Of a DNA stretch of 42,016 nucleotides, positions 1 to 8,085 are shown piece after piece. The translations under genes were made by a program, and so were the position numbers. Location of the stretch: contig CANJQT010000024.1 in NCBI GenBank assembly GCA_947476475.1, forward strand, positions 1 through 42,016, in the 5' to 3' direction. Source of the DNA: Paracoccaceae bacterium. Its GTDB lineage: Bacteria; Pseudomonadota; Alphaproteobacteria; Rhodobacterales; Rhodobacteraceae. Each line of letters starts with the position of its first letter. The first letter of the stretch is position 1. Below the pieces are notes generated by a model. The model did not search any database. It saw only the letters and a program-made list of their open reading frames with translations, and was not told where the DNA came from.

Positions 1-261
1 AACCAGCGCCGTACGCACCTCCGGGATTGCGGCCACCCGGCTTGCCGCCTGCCCCGCCTCCAGCGTCCGCAGATCACCGCGCGTCAGGTCATCCGCAACC
101 AGCCCCCGCGCGGCATCCACCGGATCGCCGCCCTTCACCCCCACCGCCCGATAAAGCAACCCGGTATCAAGATGGGCAAATCCAAAAGCCGCGGCCACGG
201 CCCGGCCGATCGTTCCCTTCCCCGCCGCCGCCGGCCCGTCGATCGCCACGGTGAAATTCAT
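1..261 (-). CDS. cmk: Cytidylate kinase, N-terminal part
   Basis: Phosphorylates CMP and dCMP with ATP in pyrimidine nucleotide salvage and supply, in the cytosol. Only the first 87 codons are in the window; the gene runs off the left edge. The protein opens [17 protein letters not shown], the P-loop typical of bacterial CMP kinases, followed by the [11 protein letters not shown] segment, where the family has an L-D-T/S-G-x-x-Y-R motif. The ATG at 261 is chosen because the beta strand leading into the P-loop starts straight after it. The neighbourhood aroA-cmk (usually followed by rpsA) is a common alphaproteobacterial arrangement; here a gene on the other strand separates the two. Confidence 0.9.
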   Translation of the reverse strand, partial: MNFTVAIDGPAAAGKGTIGRAVAAAFGFAHLDTGLLYRAVGVKGGDPVDAARGLVADDLTRGDLRTLEAGQAASRVAAIPEVRTALV

Positions 262-331
262 CCGATGCCCCCTGTTCCTGCCCCGCTTGTCGCCCTAGGC
301 TGAAAACCTGTCAAACCGAAAGTCATTCACC

Positions 332-769
332 ATGGGCACCGGCTCTCCTCCCACCCCTTGGGGCAATCTGATCGCCGAGTTCATGGTTAGCGATTACGCC
401 CGCACCCTTGCCTTCTGGACCGGTCCCCTTGGGTTCACCCCTGCTTTCACCCGCCCCGCCCAGCGCCTAGCCTGCCTGACCCGCCCCGAAGGCGCGCAGG
501 TCATGGTCTATGAACGCGATGGCGACTGGGAAACAGGGCCGATGCAGCCGCCCTTTGGCCGTGGTGCCGTTACTCAGATTTTTGTTGAAAACGTCGACGA
601 AGTCGCCTTGGCCATCCGCGCCGCAGGCCTGCCCTTCTACGTCGATCCGCGCGAGAAATGGCGCGACTGGGGCGACCGTCTGGGCGGCCAGCGCGAGTTT
701 CTGGTGCAAGACCCCGACGGCTACCTGATCATGGTCGCCCAAAGGATCGGAACGCGGCCTATCCCCTGA
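332..769 (+). CDS. VOC-family (glyoxalase/bleomycin-resistance fold) protein
   Basis: A 145-residue single-domain protein of the vicinal oxygen chelate superfamily. The N-terminal half reads as a beta-alpha-beta unit (NLIAEFMVSDYARTLAFWTG, then GFTPAF), and the C-terminal half ends in EFLVQDPDGYLIMVAQ, the usual closing strand of VOC proteins whose glutamate or aspartate region often binds metal. Such proteins range from lyases and dioxygenases to antibiotic-binding proteins; the substrate cannot be told here. It is transcribed against cmk and aroA, with aroA converging on it 59 bp away. The ribosome binding site before the ATG is weak. Confidence 0.75.
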   Translation: MGTGSPPTPWGNLIAEFMVSDYARTLAFWTGPLGFTPAFTRPAQRLACLTRPEGAQVMVYERDGDWETGPMQPPFGRGAVTQIFVENVDEVALAIRAAGLPFYVDPREKWRDWGDRLGGQREFLVQDPDGYLIMVAQRIGTRPIP

Positions 770-828
770 TGCGCCTCCAACTCGGCCAGCCCCCGCCGCC
801 CCAAGCAGCCGAAGGGGCCAGCGGCCGG

Positions 829-2178
829 TTACTTGTTGGCCCGCGCGATCGACGCGCCAAGGCCCGCCATCAACGCTTCGAACACCGGGAAAGAGGTGGC
901 AATCGGCGAGCCGTCATCAATGCTCACCGGCTTTTGCGCGGCCAGCCCCAGCACCAGAAAGGACATGGCGATCCGGTGGTCGATATGGGTGGCACAGGTC
1001 GCCCCGCCCGGCACCCCGCCCGCCCCCATCCCGTGGACGATCAGCACATCTTCCTCTTCCTCGACCCGCACGCCGCAAGCCTCAAGCCCGCGCGCCATCG
1101 CGTCGATCCGGTCGCTCTCCTTGACGCGCAGCTCCTTGACGCCACGCATCACCGTCCGCCCCTCGGCAAAAGCCGCCACCACCGACAGCACCGGATATTC
1201 GTCGATCATGCTCGCCGCCCGCACCTCGGGCACCTCGATGCCGCGCAGCGCGGAAAAGCGCACCCGCAGATCCGCCACCGGCTCGCCGCCCTCTTCGCGC
1301 GGGTTCTGGAATTCGATATCCGCCCCCATTTCGACTAGCGTGGTGTAAAGCCCGTTACGCGTCGGGTTCTGGCTGACACCCGGCACCAGAATGTCAGACC
1401 CCTCGACAATAAGCGCCGCGCAGACCGGAAAGGCCGCTGACGACGGATCGCGCGGCACTGCCACCGTCTGCGCGCGCAACTCGGGCCGCCCGGTCAGGGT
1501 GATGACCCGGCCCTCGGCCGTATCCTCCACCGTCAGTTCGGCGCCAAAGCCGCGCAACATCCGCTCGGAATGATCCCGTGTCGGTTCCTTTTCAATCACC
1601 ACCGTCTGCCCCGGCGCATTCAGCCCCGCCAACAGCACGGCAGATTTCACCTGCGCCGAAGGCATTGGCACCACATAGCGCACTGGCACCGGATCAGCGG
1701 CACCCACGATGGTCATCGGCAAGCGCCCGCCCTTGCGCCCAAAGGCGCGCGCTCCGAACAAGGCCAGCGGGTCGGTCACCCGCCCCATCGGACGCTTGCG
1801 CAAACTCGCATCCCCGGTGAAGGTCGCGGTTATCGGCGAGGTCGCCATGCAGCCCATGATCAGTCGCACGCCGGTTCCCGAATTGCCGCAGTCGATGACC
1901 TGTTCAGGTTCAGCAAACCCACCGACGCCCACACCAAAAACCGACCAGTCGCCCGACCCATGGCGCACCACCTCGGCCCCGAAGGCCCGCATCGCGGCGG
2001 CGGTATCCAGCACATCCTGGCCTTCCAGAAGCCCGGTCACCTTGGTTTCGCCCACCGACAAGGCGCCAAGGATCAGCGCGCGATGGCTGATCGACTTGTC
2101 GCCCGGCACCTCGGCCCGGCCCGTCAAAGGCCCCGACCGGCGGGCAATCATCGGAAGGGCGGTACCGTGACCAGACAT
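829..2178 (-). CDS. aroA: 3-phosphoshikimate 1-carboxyvinyltransferase (EPSP synthase), class II type
   Basis: Transfers the enolpyruvyl group of PEP to shikimate-3-phosphate, sixth step of the shikimate pathway to aromatic amino acids. The 449-residue protein has GDKSISHR at residues 26-33, CGNSGTGVR around 97-105, [17 protein letters not shown] and ELRVKESDR. The overall pattern ([26 protein letters not shown]) is that of the class II enzymes typified by Agrobacterium CP4. The ATG at 2178 is chosen because AGGAG lies about 7 bases upstream; a TTG five codons earlier overlaps that site and is unlikely. It follows trmB on the same strand after a hairpin-containing gap, so it probably has its own promoter. 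Confidence 0.95.
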   Translation of the reverse strand: MSGHGTALPMIARRSGPLTGRAEVPGDKSISHRALILGALSVGETKVTGLLEGQDVLDTAAAMRAFGAEVVRHGSGDWSVFGVGVGGFAEPEQVIDCGNSGTGVRLIMGCMATSPITATFTGDASLRKRPMGRVTDPLALFGARAFGRKGGRLPMTIVGAADPVPVRYVVPMPSAQVKSAVLLAGLNAPGQTVVIEKEPTRDHSERMLRGFGAELTVEDTAEGRVITLTGRPELRAQTVAVPRDPSSAAFPVCAALIVEGSDILVPGVSQNPTRNGLYTTLVEMGADIEFQNPREEGGEPVADLRVRFSALRGIEVPEVRAASMIDEYPVLSVVAAFAEGRTVMRGVKELRVKESDRIDAMARGLEACGVRVEEEEDVLIVHGMGAGGVPGGATCATHIDHRIAMSFLVLGLAAQKPVSIDDGSPIATSFPVFEALMAGLGASIARANK

Positions 2179-2273
2179 GGCAATCTCCTGCAAATCCTCC
2201 GCGCTGATAGCGCAGGTCCGAGCAAGGGTCCATGCCCTTCCCAGCCCATTTTCACCTTGTGAAATTACTCCCC

Positions 2274-2290
2274 GGGGGTGGGAAACCCCC
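2274..2290 (-). terminator. GC hairpin after trmB
   Basis: GGGGG and CCCCC arms enclose a short loop just beyond the trmB stop codon and ahead of aroA. There is no long U tract, so termination strength is uncertain. A second small inverted repeat, TTTCAC-CTT-GTGAAA, lies next to it at 2250-2264. Confidence 0.4.
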
Positions 2291-2298
2291 GCCCTGTC

Positions 2299-2991
2299 CT
2301 AAACGCGTCGGAAGGTCAGGTAATGCGGCACACGGCCTTCGCGCAAAGCCTTCTGCTCATAGCGGGTCGAAATCCAGTCCGCCCAGGGTACGCCGCCCTG
2401 ATCCAGCAGCACAAAGCCCGCCCGCGGCACCTCCTCAAGGGTCTGGCGCACATAATCGGGAATGTCGGTCGCCACCCGGAACTCCGCCCCCGGCTGCAAA
2501 ACCCGGTGCAGCGCCGCCAGATAACCCGGCGTCACAAAGCGCCGCCGGTGATGGCGCGCCTTGGGCCAGGGGTCCGGATAGTTGAGAAACGCCTTCCCGA
2601 AGGACTGATCCGCGCACACATCAAACAGATCGCGCACATCGCCCGGATGGATCTTCAGATTGCTGACCCCCGCCGCGCGGATCTTGCCCAAAAGCATGGC
2701 GATGCCATTCACGAACGGCTCACATCCGACGATCCCTATTTCGGGATAACGCGCCGCCATATGCACCAGATGCTCGCCGCCACCAAAGCCGACCTCAAGC
2801 CACAACGGCCGCGCACCAAGGCGCGCCGAAAGATCCATCACCGCCCGCGCCGGATTGTCCTCGCGCGTCACACCGGTCAGGCTCAGCCCCGCCAGGTCTT
2901 CAGCCAGATAGGTCTTCTGGCTGGCGCGCAGGGTCTTGCCATGCACACGGCCATAGAAATTCCGGCGCTCTGCCACAGGCTCATCACTCAT
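2299..2991 (-). CDS. trmB: tRNA (guanine-N7)-methyltransferase
   Basis: Methylates N7 of G46 in the variable loop of tRNAs using S-adenosylmethionine. The 230-residue protein shows the class I methyltransferase SAM-binding loop LEVGFGGGEHLVHMA, the second strand motif GCEPFVNG and the TrmB signature NYPDPWPKARHHRRR. The start MSDEPVAERRNFYGR at 2991 is chosen: GAGGAG lies 6 bases upstream, whereas an in-frame ATG two codons earlier abuts that sequence directly. Downstream is aroA and upstream queF, all on the same strand, with stem-loops in both gaps. The neighbouring queF also concerns tRNA modification. Confidence 0.94.
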   Translation of the reverse strand: MSDEPVAERRNFYGRVHGKTLRASQKTYLAEDLAGLSLTGVTREDNPARAVMDLSARLGARPLWLEVGFGGGEHLVHMAARYPEIGIVGCEPFVNGIAMLLGKIRAAGVSNLKIHPGDVRDLFDVCADQSFGKAFLNYPDPWPKARHHRRRFVTPGYLAALHRVLQPGAEFRVATDIPDYVRQTLEEVPRAGFVLLDQGGVPWADWISTRYEQKALREGRVPHYLTFRRV

Positions 2992-3070
2992 TGACATCTC
3001 CTCGCAGGATCGACGGCCTCTACCCAAGCCCGGAGCCAAGAGCAAGTTCTCCCTATACCTGTCCGCCACT

Positions 3071-3094
3071 CATTTTCTGTCTCTAAATATCCCG
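3071..3094 (+). repeat. Dispersed intergenic element, copy 1
   Basis: Reads CATTTTCTGTCTCTAAATAT followed by CCCG. Nearly the same sequence occurs on the minus strand at 31599-31622 and, more diverged, on the plus strand at 31655-31679. All copies lie between genes, beside GC-rich hairpins. Confidence 0.55.
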
Positions 3095-3101
3095 GGAGGG
3101 T

Positions 3102-3124
3102 CCGGGAGGGCAGAGCCCTCCCGG
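3102..3124 (-). terminator. Perfect 9-bp hairpin after queF
   Basis: CCGGGAGGG and CCCTCCCGG pair perfectly around the five-base loop CAGAG, 35 bases beyond the queF stop codon. No U run follows on either strand, so this is either a weak terminator or an mRNA-stabilising hairpin between queF and trmB. Confidence 0.5.
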
Positions 3125-3158
3125 CGGATCGCCCCGTCAGGGGCGAAATATCGGCCCC

Positions 3159-3623
3159 TTACCCACGTCCCCGGTAAGGCGCCACACCCTGATCGGGGAT
3201 CCACACGCCCTCGGGCGGCGCGCCGGTCTGCCAGAACACATCAATCGGAATGCCACCGCGCGGATACCAATAGGCCCCGATCCTCAGCCAGACCGGCTCC
3301 AGCAGCCCGACCAGCCGTTTGGCAATGTCGATGCTGCAATCTTCGTGGAACGCCCCGTGATTGCGGAAGGAATGCAGGTAAAGCTTCAGGCTCTTGCTTT
3401 CCACCAGCCAGTCCTTCGGCACGTAATCAATTACGATATGGGCAAAATCCGGTTGCCCGGTCATAGGGCAGATCGAGGTGAACTCCGGCGCGGTGAACCG
3501 CACGACATAAAGCGTGCCTGCATGGCCCGCCGGAACCTTCTCCAGCACCGCTTGCTCAGGGCTTTCGGGGGCGGGGGTCGCCGCGCCAAGCTGGGTCAGT
3601 CCAGACACATCGGTTTTGGGCAT
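3159..3623 (-). CDS. queF: NADPH-dependent 7-cyano-7-deazaguanine reductase
   Basis: Reduces preQ0 to preQ1 in queuosine biosynthesis, a modified nucleoside in the anticodon of several tRNAs. At 154 residues it is the short, unimodular form of the family. The active-site cysteine lies in [13 protein letters not shown], and the substrate and NADPH-binding segments [21 protein letters not shown] are intact. The ATG at 3623 is preceded by AGGAG at good spacing; in-frame codons further upstream do not resemble the family. No other queuosine genes are in the window. It lies between the DUF4242 gene and trmB on the same strand. Confidence 0.94.
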   Translation of the reverse strand: MPKTDVSGLTQLGAATPAPESPEQAVLEKVPAGHAGTLYVVRFTAPEFTSICPMTGQPDFAHIVIDYVPKDWLVESKSLKLYLHSFRNHGAFHEDCSIDIAKRLVGLLEPVWLRIGAYWYPRGGIPIDVFWQTGAPPEGVWIPDQGVAPYRGRG

Positions 3624-3737
3624 TGGCGTCTCCTGTATCGGGATGGTGCGATCTAGCACGGGCGCTGGAAAATGAAAGGCCCTTGCCCATCGTGCGGCAC
3701 AGATCTGCATTCGTGACACCCCCTTCGGAATCGAAAG

Positions 3738-3755
3738 GGGGCGCCATGGCGCCCC
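3738..3755. repeat. Perfect 18-bp palindrome
   Basis: GGGGCGCCATGGCGCCCC is its own reverse complement. It lies between the end of the DUF4242 gene and the start of queF. A partly overlapping hairpin, CCCCCTT with AAAGGGGG, begins at about 3720. It could be a terminator stem for the DUF4242 transcript or a protein site; there is no U tract. Confidence 0.5.
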
Positions 3756-3898
3756 AGCCTGTTATGCAGGCCCTTTCATGGACGGGCGGTGTCTCGACCC
3801 GCCGGGTGCCTCTGTACAGGATCACCTGACGAAACCTGGCAACCGCCGACCCTTTGCACAGGGACGGAAGGGTGCCGTCCTTATTGCACTTTGTGGTT

Positions 3899-4174
3899 TC
3901 AGTTGTTGGCCGTCACCGGGTCGATGATTTGCGGTATCTCAGTGATGCGCGAGATCGGAATGCCGCTCAGGCTAGAGTGCCTCTGGATTTCATCCTCACT
4001 GGCGGCCAGATAGACGCAAAATGTCTTGCCTGCGGACACATACGAATGCTGCCACTGGATTGTGGGGCCGATGGTGGCCAAGGCCTGGTTCGAGGCACGG
4101 GCTGCACCACACAGTTCAGTGGTCGAGAACTGGCCGATACCGGGAATGTCGCGTTCAATAAGATAGCGCTTCAT
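3899..4174 (-). CDS. DUF4242-family small protein
   Basis: A 91-residue protein beginning MKRYLIERDIPGIG, the characteristic opening of the DUF4242 family, whose best-known relative (SCO4226 of Streptomyces) binds nickel. Later landmarks are WQHSYVSAGKTFCVYLA and the C-terminal SGIPISRITEIPQIIDP. No signal peptide or membrane segment is seen. The ATG at 4174 is chosen for its AGGAAG six bases upstream and the match to the family start. It is divergent from a LysR-type gene with 150 bp between, holding two near-identical operator-like sites, so that regulator probably controls it. The biological role is not established. Confidence 0.75.
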   Translation of the reverse strand: MKRYLIERDIPGIGQFSTTELCGAARASNQALATIGPTIQWQHSYVSAGKTFCVYLAASEDEIQRHSSLSGIPISRITEIPQIIDPVTANN

Positions 4175-4265
4175 GAGTCTTCCTTTCGGTGGGTTGTCTT
4201 GATGCCGTGGAACAAGGATGCGCCGATGGCAATGGAAGTCCAAACCTGATTTTCTTTGATGTCCG

Positions 4266-4280
4266 AAAGATATACTTTAG
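4266..4280. promoter_or_regulatory. Operator-like site 1 (DUF4242/lysR intergenic)
   Basis: AAAGATATACTTTAG carries the dyad AAAG-N5-CTTT. It is 13 of 15 identical to a second site whose first base lies exactly 41 bp downstream. Sitting between divergent genes, one a LysR-type regulator, it is a reasonable regulator binding site. This is inferred from sequence only. Confidence 0.45.
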
Positions 4281-4306
4281 AAAACTTGCTTGAACTTTTA
4301 CGCAAT

Positions 4307-4321
4307 AAAGATAGCCTTTAG
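4307..4321. promoter_or_regulatory. Operator-like site 2 (just upstream of lysR)
   Basis: AAAGATAGCCTTTAG, with the same AAAG-N5-CTTT dyad as the site at 4266. It ends three bases before the ATG at 4325, so protein bound here would be expected to affect the regulator's own expression. Confidence 0.45.
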
Positions 4322-4324
4322 CAA

Positions 4325-5238
4325 ATGTCACGCACCACACATTTAAGATCTTTGCAGGCACTCGATATGCGATCCGCGAAGGCTCGCTGAAACAGGCTGC
4401 TGATCGCTTGGGCATCACTCCGGCGGCCGTCGGCCAGCGGATTCGCGCGCTCGAAGATTACCTGGGATCGGATCTTCTGTTGCGTGGCAGGTCGGGCCTT
4501 GCGCCTACAGCTGTGCTCGAACTTGCGATGGCAGATCTTACGCTCGCGTTCGACGCTCTGAACCGGGTCACGGATACCCTGGATTTCCAGCGCGTCAGCG
4601 AAATCCACATTGTCGCTGACCCCGACTGGGCCGAACTCTGGCTCTTGCCACGTCTGCCGACCTTTCGCCGCGACCATCCCCGCATATTGTTTTGCATCAA
4701 CGGAACCGGCGACATTCCTCTCAGGCTCGGCGCGCCCGATCTGCGTGTCACCTATGGCCCTGAACCCGGTGATATCCTGCTCAGGGATGTCATCGTCCCG
4801 GCGACCGGGCCGGACAACAGCCGGCGCATGGCGGCGTGGGATCCGGACCTGCCGATGGAGGGCATGCCGCTTCTGCACCTGCGGTCGCAAAAGGAATCGC
4901 CGGAACATCCCGGCTGGGAGGCGTGGTTCAAGACCTTCGGCGGTCGCAAGGAAGGCCCCGGGCGCGGCGTGGTCAGCCCTAATGCTCGTGTTGGGATCGA
5001 AGCCATTCGCAAGGACGTGGGCTTTCTGGTCTGCGGCCTGTCTCTGCTGATGCATGACCTTGAAAACCGCGCAGTCGTCTTGCCATTCCCACCCGTCGAG
5101 CATCTCGTGGCGCCGCACCCCTACCGCCTGTGGGTCAGGCCGGACGGGGCCGGCCGCCCCCAAATCCGCAAATTTGTCGCCTGGCTACGAGGCGAAGCCA
5201 CGGAAACCGAACGCAAGATCAAAGAGATGACCGGCTAA
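4325..5238 (+). pseudogene. LysR-type transcriptional regulator, frameshifted in the HTH
   Basis: From the ATG at 4325 the frame reads MSRTTHLRSLQALDM and then soon stops. From about 4370 a different frame continues with IREGSLKQAADRLGITPAAV and onward through an intact winged helix-turn-helix and a LysR substrate-binding domain to 5238. Adding one G between 4369 and 4370 joins the two into LQALDM-A-IREGSL, a normal LysR N-terminus. So one base is missing, either a real frameshift mutation or a sequence error. Translation from the TTG at 4408 alone would lack the first half of the DNA-binding domain. It is divergent from the DUF4242 gene and converges on metK across a perfect hairpin. Confidence 0.8.
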
Positions 5239-5266
5239 CCAACCCTGGCATCATGCCGCCGACAAG

Positions 5267-5316
5267 CTGTGCCAAAAAGCCCAAGACCCGTTACCGGGGC
5301 GGGCTTTTTGGCACAG
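5267..5316. terminator. Bidirectional terminator between lysR and metK
   Basis: CTGTGCCAAAAAGCCC at 5267-5282 pairs perfectly over 16 bp with GGGCTTTTTGGCACAG at 5301-5316. The loop contains a smaller CCCG-TTAC-CGGG stem. The A and T runs sit inside the stem, so it serves both convergent genes. Confidence 0.85.
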
Positions 5317-5326
5317 CCCTGTATGC

Positions 5327-6493
5327 TCAGACCGCCTTTTTCAGCGCCTCTGCCAGATCGGTCCGCTCCCAGCTGAAGCCGCCATCCGCTTCCGGCGCGC
5401 GGCCGAAATGGCCGTAGGCCGAGGTGCGCGCATAGATCGGGCGATTCAGCCCCAGATGGGTGCGGATCCCGCGCGGGGTCAGGTCCATGACCTCAGCCAC
5501 CGCCCGTTCGATCTGTGCTTCGGGCACAAGGCCCGTGCCATAGGTATCGGCATAGATCGCCAAAGGCTTGGCCACGCCAATCGCATAGGCCACCTGAATG
5601 CAGCAGCGTGTCGCCAGACCGGCGGCCACCACGTTCTTGGCCAGATAGCGCGCGGCATAGGCTGCCGACCGGTCCACCTTGGTCGGATCCTTGCCGCTGA
5701 AGGCACCGCCGCCATGCGGGGCCGCACCACCATAGGTGTCTACGATGATCTTGCGCCCGGTCAGGCCCGCGTCGCCATCCGGCCCGCCGATCACGAAGGT
5801 TCCGGTCGGGTTCACCCACCATTCGGTGCGGTCGGTCAGCCAGCCCTTGGGCAGCACTTCACTGATATAGGGTTCGACAATGGCGCGGATATCGGCACTG
5901 GTCTGATGTTCGTGCGCATGCTGGGTTGAAAGCACCAGCGACATCACCTCGACCGGCTTGCCATTTTCATAGCGCAAGCTCAGCTGCGATTTCGCATCAG
6001 GACGCAAGCTCGGCTCGCGCCCGGATTTGCGCACCTCGGCCAGACGGCGAAGGATTGCATGGGCATACTGAATCGGCGCGGGCATCAGTTCGGGCGTCTC
6101 GTCGGTGGCATAGCCGAACATGATCCCCTGATCGCCGGCCCCGTCCTTGTCGACGCCTTGTGCGATATGGGCCGACTGGGCATGCAACAGGTTGGTCACT
6201 TCCACCGTATTCCAGTGGAATTTGTCCTGCTCATAGCCGATATCCTTGACGCAATCGCGAACGATCCCGTCGATCCGGCCCATGTAGTCCTTCAGCCGGT
6301 CCTTGTCGGACAGGCCAACCTCGCCGCCGACAACCACCCGGTTGGTGGTGGCAAAGGTCTCACAGGCGACGCGCGCATTCGGTTCCTCGGCCAGGAAGGC
6401 ATCGAGAACGGCATCGGAAATGCGGTCACAGACCTTGTCCGGGTGCCCCTCTGAAACCGATTCAGAGGTGAAGATATAGCTTTGACGGGACAT
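5327..6493 (-). CDS. metK: S-adenosylmethionine synthetase
   Basis: Makes S-adenosylmethionine from methionine and ATP. At 388 residues it has the usual family length. It has [18 protein letters not shown] near the N-terminus, the [15 protein letters not shown]-binding signature, and [19 protein letters not shown] with the P-loop-like phosphate-binding segment. The ATG at 6493 sits 8 bases after GGAG, which itself forms part of a SAM/SAH riboswitch (6499-6541), so translation is expected to fall when product accumulates. The promoter appears to start directly after the lnt stop codon, which makes metK a separate transcription unit from the upstream phoH-ybeY-corC-lnt run. Its product is the methyl donor for the nearby trmB. 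Confidence 0.97.
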   Translation of the reverse strand: MSRQSYIFTSESVSEGHPDKVCDRISDAVLDAFLAEEPNARVACETFATTNRVVVGGEVGLSDKDRLKDYMGRIDGIVRDCVKDIGYEQDKFHWNTVEVTNLLHAQSAHIAQGVDKDGAGDQGIMFGYATDETPELMPAPIQYAHAILRRLAEVRKSGREPSLRPDAKSQLSLRYENGKPVEVMSLVLSTQHAHEHQTSADIRAIVEPYISEVLPKGWLTDRTEWWVNPTGTFVIGGPDGDAGLTGRKIIVDTYGGAAPHGGGAFSGKDPTKVDRSAAYAARYLAKNVVAAGLATRCCIQVAYAIGVAKPLAIYADTYGTGLVPEAQIERAVAEVMDLTPRGIRTHLGLNRPIYARTSAYGHFGRAPEADGGFSWERTDLAEALKKAV

Positions 6494-6498
6494 TGAAA

Positions 6499-6541
6499 CG
6501 CTCCATTGGTGATCCCCGCCACGCCAGGAAGCCGTTGTGGC
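6499..6541 (-). promoter_or_regulatory. SAM/SAH riboswitch in the metK leader
   Basis: The RNA reads GCCACAACGGCUUCCUGGCG then UGGCGGGGAUCACCAAUGGA and GCG. GCCAC pairs with GUGGC to form the single hairpin. In the loop, GCUUCC can pair with GGAGC downstream to form the pseudoknot. This matches the compact SAM/SAH class known from Rhodobacterales metK leaders, including the conserved ACAACGGCUUCCUG core. The GGAG in the pseudoknot is also the Shine-Dalgarno, so ligand binding should hide it and shut down translation. Confidence 0.9.
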
Positions 6542-6554
6542 AGTTCAACTGAAA

Positions 6555-6583
6555 GCTGTAAGGCCGACTACTCTCAAGGTCAA
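6555..6583 (-). promoter_or_regulatory. Candidate sigma-70 promoter of metK
   Basis: TTGACC (6583-6578) and TACAGC (6560-6555) are separated by 17 bases. Transcription would start a few bases before the riboswitch, giving a leader of roughly 55 bases. It begins just after the lnt stop codon. The -10 is imperfect. Confidence 0.5.
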
Positions 6584-6588
6584 CCAGA

Positions 6589-8085
6589 TCAGCCTCGCCG
6601 TCGGCGAAATAGAACCAGTATGCTCAAGCCAAGCAACATTGTTGCAGGCATATCGCCGTAGCGCGCATAAGCAGTGGTCGCCAGCGACGGTGGCACATCG
6701 GCATCCAGCCAGCCATCGCTGTTCAGCGGCAGGCTTTGCAGCACACGTCCCTTTGCGTCGATCACCGCGGTGATTCCGGTGTTGGCAGCGCGCAAAAGCG
6801 GCAGCCCCTGTTCAATCGCCCTCAGCCGCGCCTGCGCCAGATGCTGCCAGGGTCCGGCCAGATTGCCGAACCAGCCGTCGTTGGTGACCTGAACGATCCA
6901 GTCGGCGCGTTCCGCGGTGCGCAGATCCTGGGGAAAGACGGCCTCGTAGCAGATCAGCGGCAAGACCTTGCCCGCGCGCCCCAGATCTAGAACCTGGCCG
7001 CCCGGCCCGGCGGAATAGCCATTGCCCGCCTGCGCCGCAAAAGCGCTGATCCCGAAGCGCGCCATCTGATCACCGAAGGGCACATATTCCCCGAACGGCA
7101 CCAGATGGTGCTTGTCATAACTGGCGATGACCGCCCCACCCCGATCCAGCACCACCAGGGAATTGAAGTAAAGCGCGCCCTCGGCCCGCTGAATGCCCAA
7201 AAGCATCGGCACATTGCCAGACGCTTCCCGCGCCTCGTCAAAGATGAACCCCGCATCCTCAAGCAGATACGGAACCGCCGTCTCGGGCCAGATGATCAGA
7301 TCCAGCGGCACCTCGGCGGGGGCGGCGTTGGCGTCCATCTGCCGGTCCAGAAACAGCTCCCACATTCCCGGTTGCCATTTCAGCGCCTGTGTCGCGTTCG
7401 GCTGAACCAGTCGCACCCGGACCGACGGGTCGCGCGGTGCCTCGGGCCGCGCCAGTCGCGCCATGCCGCCAAGCCACAGACCGGCCAGTACCAACAGCGC
7501 CAGCGCGCTTCGCGCTGCCGTCGCCCGGCCCGTCGCAACCGGCAACAAGGCCAGCGCAACTGTCAGGATCGACAGGCCCGCCGGGCCGATAAAAGCCGCC
7601 CATTGCGCTACCGGAGTATTGATCCAGACATGGCCGACCAGCGCCCAGGGAAAGCCGGTGAAGATATAGCCGCGCAACAGATCACTTGCCGCCAGTCCCA
7701 TGGCAAAGCCGAAAGCGCGCGCGACCGGGCTGCGCCCCAGCCCGGCGACCGCCGCAGCCAGCATCCAGAACAGCGCCATGCCCCCGGCCATCAAGACCAG
7801 CGCGAACGGCGCCATCCAGCCATCGCGCGCCGCATCGACCATGAAAGGTTCAGTGATCCAGAACAGCGTGCCCGCGAAATAACCCGCCCCCGCCGCCCAG
7901 CCTCGCCACAGGCGATCACGCCAGCCTGTCGCCGCCGCCTGCCCGTTGATCAGCCATAACAGCGCCAGCAGGGTCAGCCCCCAAAGGCCAAGCGGCGCTT
8001 GCCCGGTCGCGGCCAGAAGCCCGGCCAGCGCCGACCCCGCCCAGGGCCGCCAAGCCCGGCCCGCCCATGCCCGCACCGTCCTCAT
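6589..8085 (-). CDS. lnt: Apolipoprotein N-acyltransferase
   Basis: Adds the third acyl chain to the N-terminal cysteine of lipoproteins in the inner membrane. The 498-residue protein has several hydrophobic segments in its first 210 residues, then a nitrilase-type periplasmic domain and a final membrane segment near LLGLSILVLF. The catalytic triad is visible as E in IIWPETAVPY, K in SYDKHHLVPFGEY and C in PLICYEAVFPQ; VTNDGWFG is also conserved. Its start overlaps the end of corC by four bases (ATGA), showing translational coupling. It is the last gene of the phoH-ybeY-corC-lnt run. Confidence 0.95.
   Translation of the reverse strand: MRTVRAWAGRAWRPWAGSALAGLLAATGQAPLGLWGLTLLALLWLINGQAAATGWRDRLWRGWAAGAGYFAGTLFWITEPFMVDAARDGWMAPFALVLMAGGMALFWMLAAAVAGLGRSPVARAFGFAMGLAASDLLRGYIFTGFPWALVGHVWINTPVAQWAAFIGPAGLSILTVALALLPVATGRATAARSALALLVLAGLWLGGMARLARPEAPRDPSVRVRLVQPNATQALKWQPGMWELFLDRQMDANAAPAEVPLDLIIWPETAVPYLLEDAGFIFDEAREASGNVPMLLGIQRAEGALYFNSLVVLDRGGAVIASYDKHHLVPFGEYVPFGDQMARFGISAFAAQAGNGYSAGPGGQVLDLGRAGKVLPLICYEAVFPQDLRTAERADWIVQVTNDGWFGNLAGPWQHLAQARLRAIEQGLPLLRAANTGITAVIDAKGRVLQSLPLNSDGWLDADVPPSLATTAYARYGDMPATMLLGLSILVLFRRRRG

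Noticed and set aside
3624-3737. preQ1 riboswitch upstream of queF
   Set aside because: The leader lacks the recognisable preQ1-I hairpin and A-rich tail, and I could not fit the other classes.
4318-5163. A 281-codon minus-strand frame opposite lysR
   Set aside because: The plus strand encodes a recognisable LysR protein over the same range, even though frameshifted.
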